Positions 31,740-49,640 of a DNA stretch of 64,000 nucleotides are shown here, in pieces. The notes under the pieces were generated by a model, which worked only from the letters and a program-made list of their open reading frames with translations, was not told the DNA's origin and searched no databases. The first letter of the stretch is position 1. Every line of letters begins with the position of its first letter. A program made the position numbers and the translations under genes. Origin of the DNA: Halocaridina rubra (Eukaryota > Arthropoda > Malacostraca > Decapoda > Atyidae); contig JAXCGZ010015127.1 in the NCBI GenBank assembly GCA_037179515.1, forward strand, positions 36,001 to 100,000. Reading direction: 5' to 3'.

Positions 31740-33230
31740 TCTTGGGCTCTAGGCTAGGTGTTTCTTCCTCCTCTTCAACCATCTGCTTCTCCAGTGGAAT
31801 GAGGTCCTCAGCAGATAACCCCTCTCCATAAGATTCCAGTAGCTCTGTTACACCAGTTCCCACCTCCTACTTGAGGTCCTTACTCAGGGCAACAACATTC
31901 TTCAAAACAGCCTAAACTGTCTTCTCAATGCCATGGAAGCCATTCACAAACTGGTGGCACAGTTTCTTTCATACCCAATTCAAGTTTGTCTGCTTAACTT
32001 CCTACCAAAAATCAGCAATATTCTTCACAGCCTAAAGAATATTGTACAAATTTCAAAACTCCTTGAGAGTCAAGGTCATGTCCTTCTCAGGCGCCTTGAG
32101 AGCCATAGTGATTGTTCTTCGGAGGTAGTAGGCCTTGAAAGAGGCACTGTCACCATTATCCATTGGCTGTAACAGGGAAGTGGTATTAGGTGGAAGGTAA
32201 ACCACCTTTATATTAGGAAGAAAGTCATTCATATGGGCAGGGTGACCAGGGGCACTGTCCAGCACTAGCAACACCTTAGAGGGCAAACCCTTGGATGCAC
32301 AGTACCTCTCCACTTTTAGCAAAGAATGGTTGCTGAACCAGTCCTCAAATATATGAAGGGTTATCAATGCCTTCTGGTTCAATTTCCAGATGACAGGCAG
32401 TTGACCCTTTCAAATGTCCTTGAATTCCCTTGGATTTTCTGCCAAGTAAACCCACAAGGGTTTCAGCTTGAAGTCTCCAACAGCATTAGCCTCCAAAAGC
32501 AAAGTCAGTCTTTCCTTACGTAATGACCTGGTGCTGTTTTCTCCTCCTTGGTGATGTATGTACGACTAGGAAAACGCTTCCAGAACAAGTAAGACTAATC
32601 CACGTTAAATACTTGTTTGACATGGTAAACCCGCCCCTAATTATTTCTGCTAACACATTGGGAAACATTTGCTGCTTTTTCATCACCACTAGCAGCTTCA
32701 CCTTGCACCCCTAGGTTATGCAAATTAGCAAGAGTCTTAAAACACATGAACCAATCCCTACTGCTCAAAAACTCTTCACTTTCACTCTCTTCCCCCCTTT
32801 CCCCTTTTCACAGCATCAAACAATCTTTTAGATTTTTCCTGTATCAACGTGAGGCTCACTGGGATACGCTGTCAATGCTGGTCATCCAGCCAAGGCCCTA
32901 ATAACCTTTCCATTTCGATCATAAGGCCACTACACTGCTTAGTAATCACAGTGGACATCATAGGATCAGAACCTTTCCCTGTGTAAGGATGAGATCTTTA
33001 TCCTTAGTGATCGTCGCAATGGTCGAGCAGGCTAACCCCAGTGAGCGGCCAATGTCCGTAGCAGTTTCTACCTATTCCGAGCGTTATACTATTTCTACTT
33101 TAAAGTCCATGATGAGACTTTCCTTTTCTTCAAAGCACTGCCATCAGGAGAATTACCAATACACTTGGGACCCAGAGTACAGGTCAAAAACGAGCAAACA
33201 CGAGCGACACCAATGAAAGAGTGGATGAGC
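31740..33230 (-). pseudogene. G1 Tigger transposase, decayed
   Basis: Minus-strand pieces in order: a degraded HTH with TATDIGRSLGLA and STIATITKDKDLI (~33060-32980), QRIPVSLTLIQEKSKRLFD (~32880-32820), a broken first-Asp region (~32600, WISLTCSGSVF in place of the usual VDETGLFWKR frame), LITLHIFEDWF, LLVLDSAPGHPAHM (second Asp, ~32260), PPNTTSLLQPMDNGDSASFKAYYLRRT (third position, ~32190-32110), and the C-terminal LLESYGEGLSAEDLIPLE (~31830). Several stops and frameshifts. Confidence 0.85.
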
Positions 33231-33438
33231 ACGAGAAACAATATGGCATATGAGAATGAACTGAGTGACGCTTCTTTTTCTCAGTCTAATACAGCGTGAC
33301 GACAAATTCTTTTGCCATACTCAACAAAATTTTTCACATAAAGATCATATTTACAGCTCTATATTTGGTCATTTTGGAAATACATTTAATTCACTTCCTT
33401 CAAATAACCAAATTCATAAACAAATAAATATATATACA

Positions 33439-38614
<5,176 letters not shown>

Positions 38615-39249
38615 TACACATACAACAGTGCTGCTAGCTACGTATTTTTCTGCCACGTTTATAAACTCTTCAGCGCACAAAGTTTGTAATTACCAATGAA
38701 CCAAGTAGGTCGGAAAATTGATTATTAATAATTTGATAATAATTCATGGGCATGCGTCGTAACGGCAAAATATCGTAACTTGAGGAACATGTAAATCGAG
38801 GACCCCCTATACACCTATTCTAAAGGCTCATACACACAAAGAAGCACTGAATGTTGTGCTGACAGATATATGTAGATAATTATGGAGGTATAATTCACTA
38901 ATACCTAGACCAGCACTGATGAAATTTCGAATTTTGCAATACAGAGGGTCCTTGATTTACATCAGAGTTCCGTTCCTCAAGACGTGACATAACCCGATAT
39001 TCAGTGAAAGTTTGAACATACCTAAATAAGTATACGGTACAGTATTGCTTACCTTTACTCCTGTACTCTTAGGCCCTGGGGTTGGCATTTCTTCCTCCTC
39101 TTTAATCATCTGCTCCTCTAGCTGAATGAGGTCCTCAGCAGATAACTCCTCTCCATGAGATTCCAGCAGCTCTATCACATTATCAGCCCCCATCTCCAAT
39201 TTAAGGGGAACATTCACATATCAATTACAGTATATATCAATATCTAAAA

Positions 39250-39720
39250 CAGACGGTTTGCAGGAATTGGATATCTTCTTTTAAAAGAATTTTATCACAG
39301 ATTGTGATAGCATGGTTTGGGCATACTTTCAAGACTACTTAATCCGTGTCTATTTCAACAACATTTCAGCAATAGCCTCTATATGCATCAAATACTGTAC
39401 ACTACAGTATATAAAAAAAGTCTAATATATACAATTCTATGGAATTGGCTATTTTATTTTTAAAGGAATTTCCATCACAGCTTGTGACAACATGGCTTGG
39501 GCACGCTATCAAGTTCACTTCATCCATGTCCATTTCAGCAACATTTCACCATTAGCCTGCATACACATCAAATATATACCAAAGTCTGAAACAGACAGTT
39601 CACTGGCAGTGGCTATTTTATTTTACAAGAATTTCCATCACGATCTGATAGAACAGTTTGGGCATGCTATCAAGTTCGCTTCATTCGGGTCCTCTACACT
39701 CTATAGAAGTGCTTTGGAAA
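39250..39720. repeat. Minisatellite, three ~165-187-bp units in G2
   Basis: The phrase ATTTCAGCAACATTTCA with flanking TTGTGACAACATGGCTTGGGCA-like sequence recurs in units starting near 39256, 39443 and 39606. It lies between two transposase remnants, so it replaced or expanded part of the gene. Confidence 0.75.
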
Positions 39721-40419
39721 TGTAGATGAGGCTCACTGGGATACGCCGGTGGTGCTGGTCATCCAGCCAAAGCACTTACAACCTTTCCATTTTCGCCACG
39801 GTCAAACAGCTTAAACCCAACACTTGAGCACACCAACATTATGGCATACGAGTGGGAGCTGGGAAATGCTTCTTCCTCAGTCTAATGCCACATGACGACA
39901 TAATCTCTCGATACGCTCAACAAACTGTTCTGCATGAAGATCGTTTTTACGACATTGTATTGGGTAATTTTGGAAATAAATTCAAACTAGGGCCTTCACA
40001 TAACTAAATACATAAACAAATAAATAAATAAAACCATTAATTTTATATATATGCATACAACAATGTCACGTGAAAATGTAATTGCCTGCCACGGTCAACA
40101 AACTGTTCCACATGAAGATCGAATTTATGACTATATACAAGGGGTCCCCATATAATGTCAGGGTTCCGTTCCTGACAGCTGATTTGAAGTGTATTTCAAC
40201 GTGAGTCGGACGTCACCTAAATTCGATCCTAGGTCCCCCAACCTATGTTAAAAATAAATAATTTAAAACATTGGAAAAACTCAATGTTCATAATCTATGA
40301 TAAAAAAATACTAAAACTAATCTTAAAAGTATTGCTTAGCTTTAAAATTAACAGTAATCTATAGAAATAAAGTTTCTCATAGTAAGACACAGATATTGGA
40401 GAGGCAGGTGTTGAGGAGA

Positions 40420-40585
40420 CTGGGGCAGGTGAGTCTGGAGAGACAAAAGAACATTCAATACATAATCTATACAAAAAAATTGTACTGTACATAATGTATT
40501 ACTGGGGCAGGTGAGTCTGGAGAGACAAAAGAACATTCAATACATAATCTATAGAAAAATATTGTACTGTACATAATGTATTATC
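40420..40585. repeat. Tandem duplication of ~82 bp
   Basis: TGGGGCAGGTGAGTCTGGAG through ACATAATGTATTA occurs twice in succession (from ~40420 and ~40502) with two or three differences. Confidence 0.9.
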
Positions 40586-41296
40586 ATTTCTCATTGTAAG
40601 ATTATAAAACACTCATAAATATGAAAAATATTACACTACAAACTAAGTTCTCATTGTAAGATAATAAAACACACTTAAGAACATTAAAATATTACAGTAC
40701 TATAATACTGTAGGTACTGCTTACTTCTACTGTACTCATGTGGTGTGCTTGCATAGGGAGGGAGAGACTTGGTCATGAATGTGATCTTTGTCTTTGATGA
40801 TCATGGTCACGGTCATACGGGCTAATCCCAGATTGCGGCCATCAGAACTATCACTAACACTCTTGGGAGGCATAGTCAAGTCAGTAAAGAGCGACCACAA
40901 CAAGAGAGCAGACGAAAGCACTACACAAAATGTGGCGGGTGGGAATAAACTGAGATGTGCTTCTCCTCCCTCTCCTAACGCCGCGTGATGCCTATTTCTT
41001 ACACTTCGCTTAACAAACTATATCAAATAAAATCGTGTTTACAGCTATTTGTTTGGAATTTTTATTTTTAAATGTAATATAATTTTTCAATATACCCAAC
41101 TGTATATAAAAAAATAAATAAATAAGGCCATTAACTTGATAAATATGAATACAGCTGTGCATTCGAGTGTAAATAAAATTGCATTTACAGCTATGTGTTT
41201 GGTATTTTTTATTTTTAAATTCAATATAATTTTTCAATATAACCAACAGTATATAAAAAATAAAAAAATAAAGCCATTAACTTGATAAATACAAAT

Positions 41297-42220
41297 CGAC
41301 TTACCTGGCTGGTGCGGTAATTTCAAACCACCCTCCAAAATAGTTTGTGAGAGCAGCGGAGGAATACACAGTTAGCAACACTGCTGTATTCATATTTATC
41401 AAGTTAATGGCTTTATTTATTTATTTTTCATATATTTGTCTATATTGAAGGATGACATTGAATTAAAAAAAAAAAACACGTAGTTGTAAATACGATTTTA
41501 TTCAAACTACACATGAATTCACAGCTAGCAGCACTGCTGTATTCATATTTATCAAGTTAATGGCTTTATTTATTTGTTTATATATTTGATTATGTTGAAG
41601 GATTATACTGAATTTAAAAAGAAAAATACCAAACACATAGCTGTAAATACAATTTTATTCGAAATATGAATACAAAGGTAGCTGTTATAATATGTGAAGC
41701 CGTTACAAAGACGCTTGGAGTCAATAAAGTAATGTCAACATTATTTTAATGACTCCTAGTAGTGTACATTTTTTAACAGACAACTTGTCAGCCTACAACT
41801 TTACAGGATGCCTTTGTAACGGTTCCACATATTATAACAGCTACCTTTGCATTCTTATTTCGAATAAAATTGTATTTACAGCTGTGTTTGTTATTTTTCT
41901 TTATAAATTCAATATAATCCTTCAACATGATCAAATATATAAACAAATAAATAAAGCCATTAACTTGACAAATATGAATACAGCAGTGCTGCTAGCTGTG
42001 TATTCGTGTGTATTTTGAATAAAATCGTATTTAAAACTACGTGGTTTTTTTTTACTTCAATATAATCCTTCAATATAAACAATATATAAAAAATAAATAA
42101 ATAAAGCCATTAACTTGATAAATATGAATACAGCAGTGCTGCTGACTGTGTATTCCTCCGCTGCTCTCACAAACTATTTTGGAGCGTGGTTTGAAATTAC
42201 CGTACCAGCCAGGTAGGTCG
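41297..42220. repeat. ~0.92-kb imperfect palindrome
   Basis: Left arm 41297-41711 and right arm ~41809-42220 are inverted copies: CTGGCTGG...CGGTAATTTCAAACC at the outer ends, GTAGCTGTTATAATATGTG at the inner ends. The ~97-bp centre holds its own small hairpin (41717-41756, GGAGTCA...TGACTCC). Each arm contains two direct copies of a ~160-bp unit around CATATTTATCAAGTTAATGGC. Two more copies lie just left (41131, 41271) in the orientation of the right arm. Confidence 0.9.
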
Positions 42221-42298
42221 AAAAATTAATTTATTAATAATTTATTAATATTCCATTAATTATTCTTTTGCCTTTGTCATAATGGCGAAATGACATTA

Positions 42299-42406
42299 TA
42301 CAAGGACCTACTGTATTTGGTAATTTTGTAAATAAATTCAAACCATGTCCTTATACAAGGACCTACTGTATTTGGTAATTTTGTAAATAAATTCAAACCA
42401 TGTCCT
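42299..42406. repeat. Tandem duplication of ~54 bp across the end of G3
   Basis: ACAAGGACCTACTGTATTTG through AACCATGTCCTT occurs twice, from 42299 and ~42353. The G3 terminus (ending 42313) is therefore duplicated together with flanking G2 sequence. Confidence 0.9.
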
Positions 42407-42648
42407 TCACATAACCAATACAAAAACAAATAAACACATAAAACCAATAACTAGATATATACGTACACAACAGTGCTGTGTGTCAATGTATTCTTCTGCC
42501 ACCATCAACAAATTGTTTAGCGTACAAAGTTCGTATTTATGACGCAAACCACGTAGGTAAAAAAAATTATTCATAAATAATCTATGGGAAATGTGTCGTA
42601 ACAATGAAACATAGTAAGTTGTGGACATCATAAACCGAGGGTTACCTG

Positions 42649-43465
42649 TATATATCTACCCTTACATACAGCAAAAGAGAATTAATTGCTAAAAGTTACA
42701 AAATTATGTTTACTTCGTAAGGCAGACTGCATGAATGCATTGTGCAGGGGTGCTAGCCTAAGAGGAATAAAATAGGGATTATCTCCCATTATGGCAACAT
42801 GCACATCTGGGGCTAATTAAGATATGCTTCGCAGTTCTCTCAATTTCTAAACAGGATGCATTACATGCAAATTTATTGTAAGTTTTATGTGGATACATTC
42901 AATGCCATAATGCCCAAGATGTCTAACATAAGAAAGTGAACATAAAATAAATCTTCAGTTGATTGCATTTTTCTTCATGTTACATTGTGCTTAGTTATGC
43001 TTCTTATTTTACATATTTTGTCATTACAATGTAATAATGAAACTGACCAAAATTGAGCAAAACCAACCACAAACTGACATATAATAATGCAAGTTATTAA
43101 TATAAAGTATGGTATCAAAACATACAGCTAAAAATATATATAAAAACCTATATATAGGACTTTACTACTGTTTTCTATGTAGCTTCCTTCTGAATCAACC
43201 AAAACCGAGAGAAAACAATCAAAACCACATCAAATAATGTGCAAATATGCAAATGGAAATAGAAGTAAGATATTCTAATCGCATCAAATTAAGAGTTATA
43301 TACACTCAACCCTCAAATTAATGAACATTTATTGAAAAGGGTCCAGATTTAACAGACAAAATCTGGATTTAGTACTTTTCAGTTGTGGCACCACTGGACA
43401 AGAGGCATTGCTGCAAGAGAAAGAGAGAGATGAAAAGTACTTTGGACTACCATCTCCTCAGTGTA

Positions 43466-43504
<39 letters not shown>

Positions 43505-44384
43505 TAATAATAAAGGGCCACGTGTGTGTATGCAAGAGAGGCTATCATCTCCTCAGTGTGTCACATTAATAATAATAATACAGACACTCACCAACTTACA
43601 AACGAGTTAAGTTCCAGTAATCTGTTCGTAAGCAGAATTGTTTTCATGTTGTGTTTAGGTAAAAAGAAAAAAAAAAATGTACACCACATACCTATGCACT
43701 ACTGTACAGTACTTAGACTAAAGACACTTAACTACAACATAAGACAAAGTATACAGTATTAAAGAATTTTATTATGTTCATAAGATGATACTTTGTAAGT
43801 ACAGTTCTGTACATATGTTGGTTAAGCACCAGATAACTGCATTTGATTCACAAGGTTCAAGGACCCTTTGTTTCAGATATCCCTGTTGAAGAGAGTGACA
43901 GAGAGCTTCTTTATTCTCCAGAAATGTCTTCAACACTGAAGTACCGCCTTGAAATATGAGCAGAAGACACTATTTCAGAAAAGTGTTTTCAGCAAAGATT
44001 GTTTTGTACTTGGTGTGCCACAAAGATGCTTCACCAACATATAAAATTTCCAGAGATTCTTTAACTACCATTTAAACTTAATCACACCTTGGAAAAGCAC
44101 CATGGCATTGCAAGTACAGAGCAATCTTGGCTGAAGATACTTTTCTGGAAAAAGATGTTTGGATCTCTCTGGAAGTGGATCTTCCTGGTCTTCATCTTTG
44201 GAAGAAGAATCTCCCTATAACTCTCTTCAACATGGATATCTGGAACAATGAGTCCTGGAACAATCTGTAATAATTACAGTCTTCTCTGATGCTTCTTAAC
44301 TACTATGTAAAACATAAAGCATGCAGTATTAATCACTATTAAGACAGTAATAATAATGTACAAAACAATATGATTAGTAGGATG
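42649..44384. other. Mostly unassigned; two candidate pogo-type termini
   Basis: TA|CACTCAACCCTCAAATTAATG at 43303 and TA|CAGACACTCACCAACTTACA at 43582 look like Tigger-type ends. A matching partner for the first is proposed at 56350; none was seen for the second. (AAT)n tracts lie at 43471-43513. No coding sequence recognised. Confidence 0.35.
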
Positions 44385-44625
44385 ACCATGGCACCAGCCG
44401 CCCGTTGAAAGACTACGACTGAAGGTATTAGGATGCAACTAGGACTGGTCCAGACAGTTCCAGGTCGGGTCTTCCTTCAGGACGATTCTTTCCTCATGCC
44501 TACATCTACACAGAATATTCTGGCATATTCATTACAAATCTCTTGCTATTCCATTACATTTGACAAGTCACAACATTCCCCACATTTGTCTCTTTTACTT
44601 TCTTTTTCCTCACATTTGTTATTAT
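44385..44625 (+). repeat. Decapod-type interspersed repeat fragment
   Basis: CACCAGCCGCCCGTTGA, GGTCCAGACAGTTCC and CACAGAATATTCTGGCATAT resemble, from memory, a repeat common in decapod genomes. It ends where the Jockey/I LINE begins. No boundaries could be verified. Confidence 0.4.
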
Positions 44626-44699
44626 TTATGAAGGTTCACAACTAATGGTTCCCAGTACCCAGCATAGAGGGGTGCAAAGAATCTCCGGGGATCGTGTTG

Positions 44700-46827
44700 A
44701 CTCCACTATTGGCTTGAGGGCAGACACGCCTGGTGGTAGTAATGGTTCTGCTCTTAACCTTGCACCTCCCAATAGATCGCTTCTTTCACTCTTCACTATT
44801 CTAACATTCGTGGGCTGAACTCTAATCTTTCGTCTGTGGAACAGCACTTAGGCAATTTCCTCCCTAACCTCCTCCTCCTATCTGAAACCCAGCTGTCTAT
44901 ACATGCTTCCACTGACCCATTCCAAATCTCTCACTATAATCTGTATACTTGTTTTTGTTCCAAAGGTGGGGTCTGTGCATACTGCAACACTAACACTCCT
45001 ACTGTGAGGCTCATGGACCTTGAATCTCCTGAATATGATGTTCTCTGGCTAAAAGTCCATCTCTCCACTATCACTATCTTCCTTTGCTTCTGCAACTGTT
45101 CTCTAAACTCCACCGAGTTTGTGTCTTTCTTTGAATATCTATCCTTGTGCCATGAATCCTTGCTATCTTCTCACCCACATGCCGAAGTTCTCTACAGTGA
45201 AGACTTCAATGTACAACACAGTGAGTGGCTTCATTCTTCTCACACTGATGTGGGAGGAAGCTAGGCCCTTTCTTTCTCTATTACTCATGATCTGGAGCAA
45301 ATTATTAAACATCCTACTCGCATTCCTGATCATCACGAACATGCTGCAAACACTCTTGACCTATTTTTTACTTCTAACCCTTCAAACTGCTCTTATTCTG
45401 TGCTTTCCCCCCTTGGTAAATATGACCACTCTATGATCTCAGTCTCTTCCATTTTCGCTCCCCCATCACCAATCCCTCCTACTCAGCGCCGCCTTTGGCA
45501 CTTCGAGCGTACCCAACATGAAAATTTGCGTAACTTTCTCTTTGACTTCCCATGGGATGACTACTGCTTTCGGTCCCGCAACTCTGCTCAGGTAGCTCTA
45601 AAAGTTGCCGAGATCATGACCGCGGGAATGGAGGCGTACATCCCCTCTTCTACAAAAACTTTCTCTCCCCCTAAACCTTGGTCTGACCGTGCCTGCTCCA
45701 TAGCTATCCAGACTAGGAATCAGGCTCACCGATCTTACCTTGCCTCTCCTTCCAATTTAACTCACTCTGCTTTTATTATAGCTAGGAATCACTGTACTGT
45801 TCAGATTCGAAGGGTTAAGGCTTCCTTTATATGTAGGAAAGTTGATGACCTTAGCTCCTCTCCCACAGACAAATGCTTCTGGTCCTTAGCCAAAAACCTC
45901 TGTAACTCATGCTTTCCCCTTCTCATTCGTTCTGATGGTTCTATAGCTTGCTCTCCCACTGACAAAGCCAATCTCTTTGGCTCTCATTTTTCTGCCAACT
46001 CTTCTATCAACGATTCCAGCGCACCTGTTCCTCAGTCTTTTCCCCTCTCTGACCCTATGCCCTCCCTTATCTTTTTTTCACGCAAAGTTAATAAGGTTCT
46101 TCGCTCGCTAAAGACAAACAAGGCATCTGGTCCCGATGGTATCCCTGCAAGGTTCCTTAAGGAGTTTGCAGATGAACAGGCTCCCGTGCTTTGCCGTCTT
46201 TTTCGCCTCATTCTGTCACCCAGTATCTATACTTCATCTTGGAAGCATGCTCTAATTCAACCTGTTCCTAAGAAGGGTGACCGCTCTATTCCTTCTAACT
46301 ACCAACCTATTGCCCTAACCTCCTCTATTGCTAAAGTTTTCGAAACTTTGCTCAATGATCACTTCATGAAATGCTTTGAATCTAACTCACTTATCTGGCA
46401 CAAGGCTCTGTTGGCCAAACTCCCTGCCTATAGCTTTACCCCTTCTTTCTGTTCTCTGATTTCCAGTTTTCTTACTGACCGCTCTATATCTGTAGTTGTT
46501 GATGGCGTGACATCTAGCCCTTTCTCTGTTACCAGTGGCGTTCCACAGGGCTCTGTTCTGTCACCTACTCTCTTCCTTCTCTTCATCAATAATCTTCTAC
46601 AATCCCCATCTTCCTCTCTTCTTCATGCCTTTGCTGATGATTCTACCCTTCACTTTTCCTCTGCCTTTTCTTCACAACCTTCATCTGTTACTCGTAATCA
46701 ATCTCGTCTCAGTTTTTCTTCTACTCTTAACTCAGATTTGCAGAGAGTATCTTTGTGGGGCACTCAAAATTTAGTTAAATTCAATGCCTCCAAGAAACAG
46801 TTTCTGGCTATCTTCTTCTCCTCCTGA
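44700..46827 (+). pseudogene. Jockey/I ORF2, copy 1: endonuclease + RT, motif A deleted
   Basis: Endonuclease: SNIRGLN (after a frameshift near 44810), LLLLSETQLS, EDFNVQHSEW (the Gly of the usual GDFN is changed), stop near 45263, KYDHSMISVS. A 475-residue frame (45400-46827) follows with the linker, RT TNKASGPDGIPARFLKEFAD, PVPKKGDRSIPSNYQPIALTS, TSGVPQGSVLSPTLFLLFIN and AFADDSTLHF (catalytic FADD). Between ESNSLI and WHKALLAK it lacks the 41 residues seen in copy 2, including the ALDISKAFDRV motif with the first catalytic Asp, so RT must be dead despite the open frame. Confidence 0.88.
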
Positions 46828-46983
46828 TTACCCTATTGTCTTCAAAGCAAATGAAATTTACCCTCTTAACTCTATCAACATATTAGGAATCAATATAGCC
46901 TCTAACTTGTCTTGGAGGAATCACATAATCCAAGTTTCTAAAGCTTCATCCAAAAAATTGGGGGTTTCGTCATTACTTTTCCT

Positions 46984-47445
46984 TTTTGCAGTTACTTAAA
47001 ATTTACAAAGGTCTTATCCGCCCCTGCTTAGAATACTGCTCACACATCTGGGGTGCTTCTTCCTTTACTTATCTTCTTGATAGGATTGAATCTAAGGCGG
47101 TCAGACTCATTAATGACCTTCTCTTACTTCTAATCTGGATTTTCTCTCTCTCTTCGCTGTAAGGTATCTTCCCTTTCGCTTTTCTATCGCTACTACTTCC
47201 ATCGCTGCTCTGATGAGTTGGCGAGTTGCATTCCTCCTCCACTGCCGAGGCCGCGTAACACTCGCCAAGCGGCCTCATCTCACAGGTACTGTGTGGAGAT
47301 TTGTAGCTCGCGAATTGGCCGGTGCAGCGACTGCTTCTTCCCATCTACCTCCAGACTCTGGAACTCTCTTCCTCCTTCTGTCTTTCCTAATCTTATTACC
47401 TTTTCATCCTTCAAAAAGCAGATCTATCGTCATTTCAGAGCCTAG
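46984..47445 (+). pseudogene. Jockey/I ORF2 copy 1, C-terminal end after frameshifts
   Basis: Pieces LKIYKGLIRPCLEYCSHIWGAS, DELASCIPPPLPRPRNTRQ and STSRLWNSLPPSVFPN are spread over two or three frames. They match the C-terminus retained in copy 2 (52150-51644, minus). Confidence 0.8.
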
Positions 47446-47732
47446 TCCTCCATATCTTTGAGTCCTCTGTACTTTGACTGTTTTTTTCTGTCTGTCGTTT
47501 TCCTTTGTGTGACATTACCTCATCTCTGCCTTGCCCTTAACCCTTTTCTTTTCCTTCATCTTGGTATTTTCTCGTGCCCGGGCCTTTACTGATGAGGGCA
47601 GTTTCTGCCTGTCCCGGTGTCACACTCTTAAAAAAAAAAATGTATGTGTTAAAACATGGGTGGATAATGAGTAGGCGTTTGTTCGTAAATCCGATGATCA
47701 TAAGAAGGGGAGCTTCTGCAATAATAATAATA

Positions 47733-47863
<131 letters not shown>

Positions 47864-48029
47864 TGATTGATTGATTGACTGATTGATTTAGGCTAATGTC
47901 TGCTTTGTGTCTCATAGTACAATTATGATGATAATAATAATAATAAAACCCCATATATACACGCACATGTTTTTATAAACAACGTACTAAAGAACACCAT
48001 TCTTGAAGGACACGTGCATGTGCGCAAGC

Positions 48030-49640
48030 ATGCACACACAAAGAATTGAACAAGGAGCTTCAGTCAGTATTTACAGTAGAAAATATCCCATCCCCTCAGA
48101 TTGCAGACATAGAAGCTCATGGGTCGGTATAAGAGGACACCATCCTTTCAGCCACAGAGGTATGCAAAAACGCATAAATTCAATATCAGCGGCACTAAGT
48201 ATCATATTTAAAAAGTTGCTGCAGTCAGGGGAGATTCCAAGATGCTGGAAACAACAAACGGGATACCTATCTTCAAAAAGGGAAGGAGGGATATGGTTCT
48301 AAACTATAGACCTGTTTCCTTGATTAGCATAGTTTGCAAAGTTATGGAGAAACTACTAAGCAAACATATCTCTCTTCACTTGGAATCTTTCAACTTTCTG
48401 TCAGTGAGACAATATGGCTTCAGAGGAGGTAGATCAACAGTAACAAACTTATTTGAATTTTATGATGAGGTAAGCCGAATCTTACAGGAAAGAGAGGGCT
48501 GGGCAGACTGCATATTCCTAGACTTCCAGAAAGCATTTGACACTGTCCCATATGGGAGACTTATTAAGAAGCTGCAAGCAATGGCTAGAATAGGTGGAAA
48601 TGTCTTGAAATGGATAAAAACATACTTAGAAGGAAGGGAACAGAGGGTTTGAGTAAGACACTCAGTGTCTGAATGGAGAAGAGTTAGTAGTGGAGTTCCA
48701 CAGGGTTCAGTTATAGGGCCCCACTTGTGTTCCTTGTATGTGTAAATGACTTACCAGAGTCTGTGAATTCATTCATTAATATGTTTGCAGATGATGCAAA
48801 GATTGTGAAGAAAGTCAGAGACGAGAACAACAGTAGAGAACTAAGAAGACAAATAGTCTGCATGAGTGGTCAGAAAAGTGGCTAATGAAATTCAGTACTT
48901 CTAAATGTAAGGTAATGTGAATGGATACAAGAGAAAGAAGGCCCAAGCTTGACTACTTGGTGGCAGGAGTACAACTTCATGAGACAGAGAATGAAAGAGA
49001 TCTAGGAGTAAACATACAGGCCGCTTTGTCTCCAGAAATGTATATAAATGGCATAGTAAGGGCAGCATATGCTTTCTTAGCAAATGTAAGGGTAGCCATC
49101 AGGCACATGGACAAGGAAATGTTCAGAAATATTTATGTATCCTATGTGAAGCCAAAACTTGAATATGCAGCCCCCTTTAGGAATCCGCACTTGAAGAAGC
49201 ATGTAGTTAAACTGGAAAAAGTTCAAAGACATGCCACGAAACTGGTGCCAGAAATTCGCAATCTCAGTTTTGATGAGAGGCTAAGGGAATTAGACTTACC
49301 ATCACTCAAAGCTAGAAAATTGAGGGGGATATGGTGACGGATTTTAAATTCCTTCGTGGTTAAGACAGAGTTGATAGGGATCGATATTTTGATATGGCTG
49401 ACACAGGAATCAGTTATAGTTTGAAGCTTCTCAAGAAATCTTTCCAGGATGTTAGGAAGTACCATTTTAGTGTAAGAGTAGTTGATAATTGGAATTCGCT
49501 AAGCGAAGAGGTAGTTACTGATAACTGAATCAATAGTTTTAAGGACAAGTATGATAAGTATCACTAAGTACAATGATCATGAGACGGGATGTTACGAGCA
49601 TGGGGCTCTTTCCCGTAAGCACAAGAAGGTAATTACACAC
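48030..49640 (+). mobile_element. CR1-like LINE copy B1, 5' truncated
   Basis: RT and C-terminus only. Starts inside the pre-RT region (FTVENIPSPQI at ~48065). 3' end GGTAATTAC as in copy B2. A stop at ~48651 and frame slips after it make it inactive. Confidence 0.85.
48242..49337 (+). pseudogene. CR1-like RT and C-terminal region, copy B1
   Basis: FKKGRRDMVLNYRPVSLIS, QYGFRGGRSTVTNL, WADCIFLDFQKAFDTV (motif A intact), SSGVPQGSVIGP and MFADDAKIVKKV (FADD, ~48790). Then from 48921 RDLGVNIQAAL, YVKPKLEYAAP, VQRHATKLVPEIRNLS and RLRELDLPSLKARKLRG. At least two stops and frame slips. Role if active: target-primed reverse transcription. Confidence 0.88.

Larger units (their letters stand above)
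40138..42313 (-). mobile_element. Tigger derivative G3 nested in G2
   Basis: Start CAAGGGGTCCCCATATAATG; end CATTATACAAGGACCTACTG; TA on both sides (40136-40137, 42314-42315). A minus-strand fragment MPPKSVSDSSDGRNLGLARM at 40874-40740 is a transposase N-terminus. Half its length is the palindrome at 41297-42220. Confidence 0.8.
38942..42648 (-). mobile_element. Tigger element G2, sister of G1
   Basis: Starts CAGAGGGTCCTTGATTTAC after TA (38940-38941). Ends CATAAACCGAGGGTTACCTG before TA (42649-42650). Minus-strand coding scraps remain: LLESHGEELSAEDLIQLEEQ at ~39200-39100 (transposase C-terminus) and a RRIPVSLI-type piece near 39740. Most of the transposase is gone, replaced by a minisatellite, and element G3 is inserted at 40138. 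Confidence 0.75.
44640..47640 (+). mobile_element. Jockey/I-group LINE, copy 1, near full length
   Basis: Endonuclease then RT, plus strand. 3' UTR with CATCTTGGTATTTTC and GTGTCACACTCTT, then an A tail at 47630-47640. 5' limit uncertain. Confidence 0.85.
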
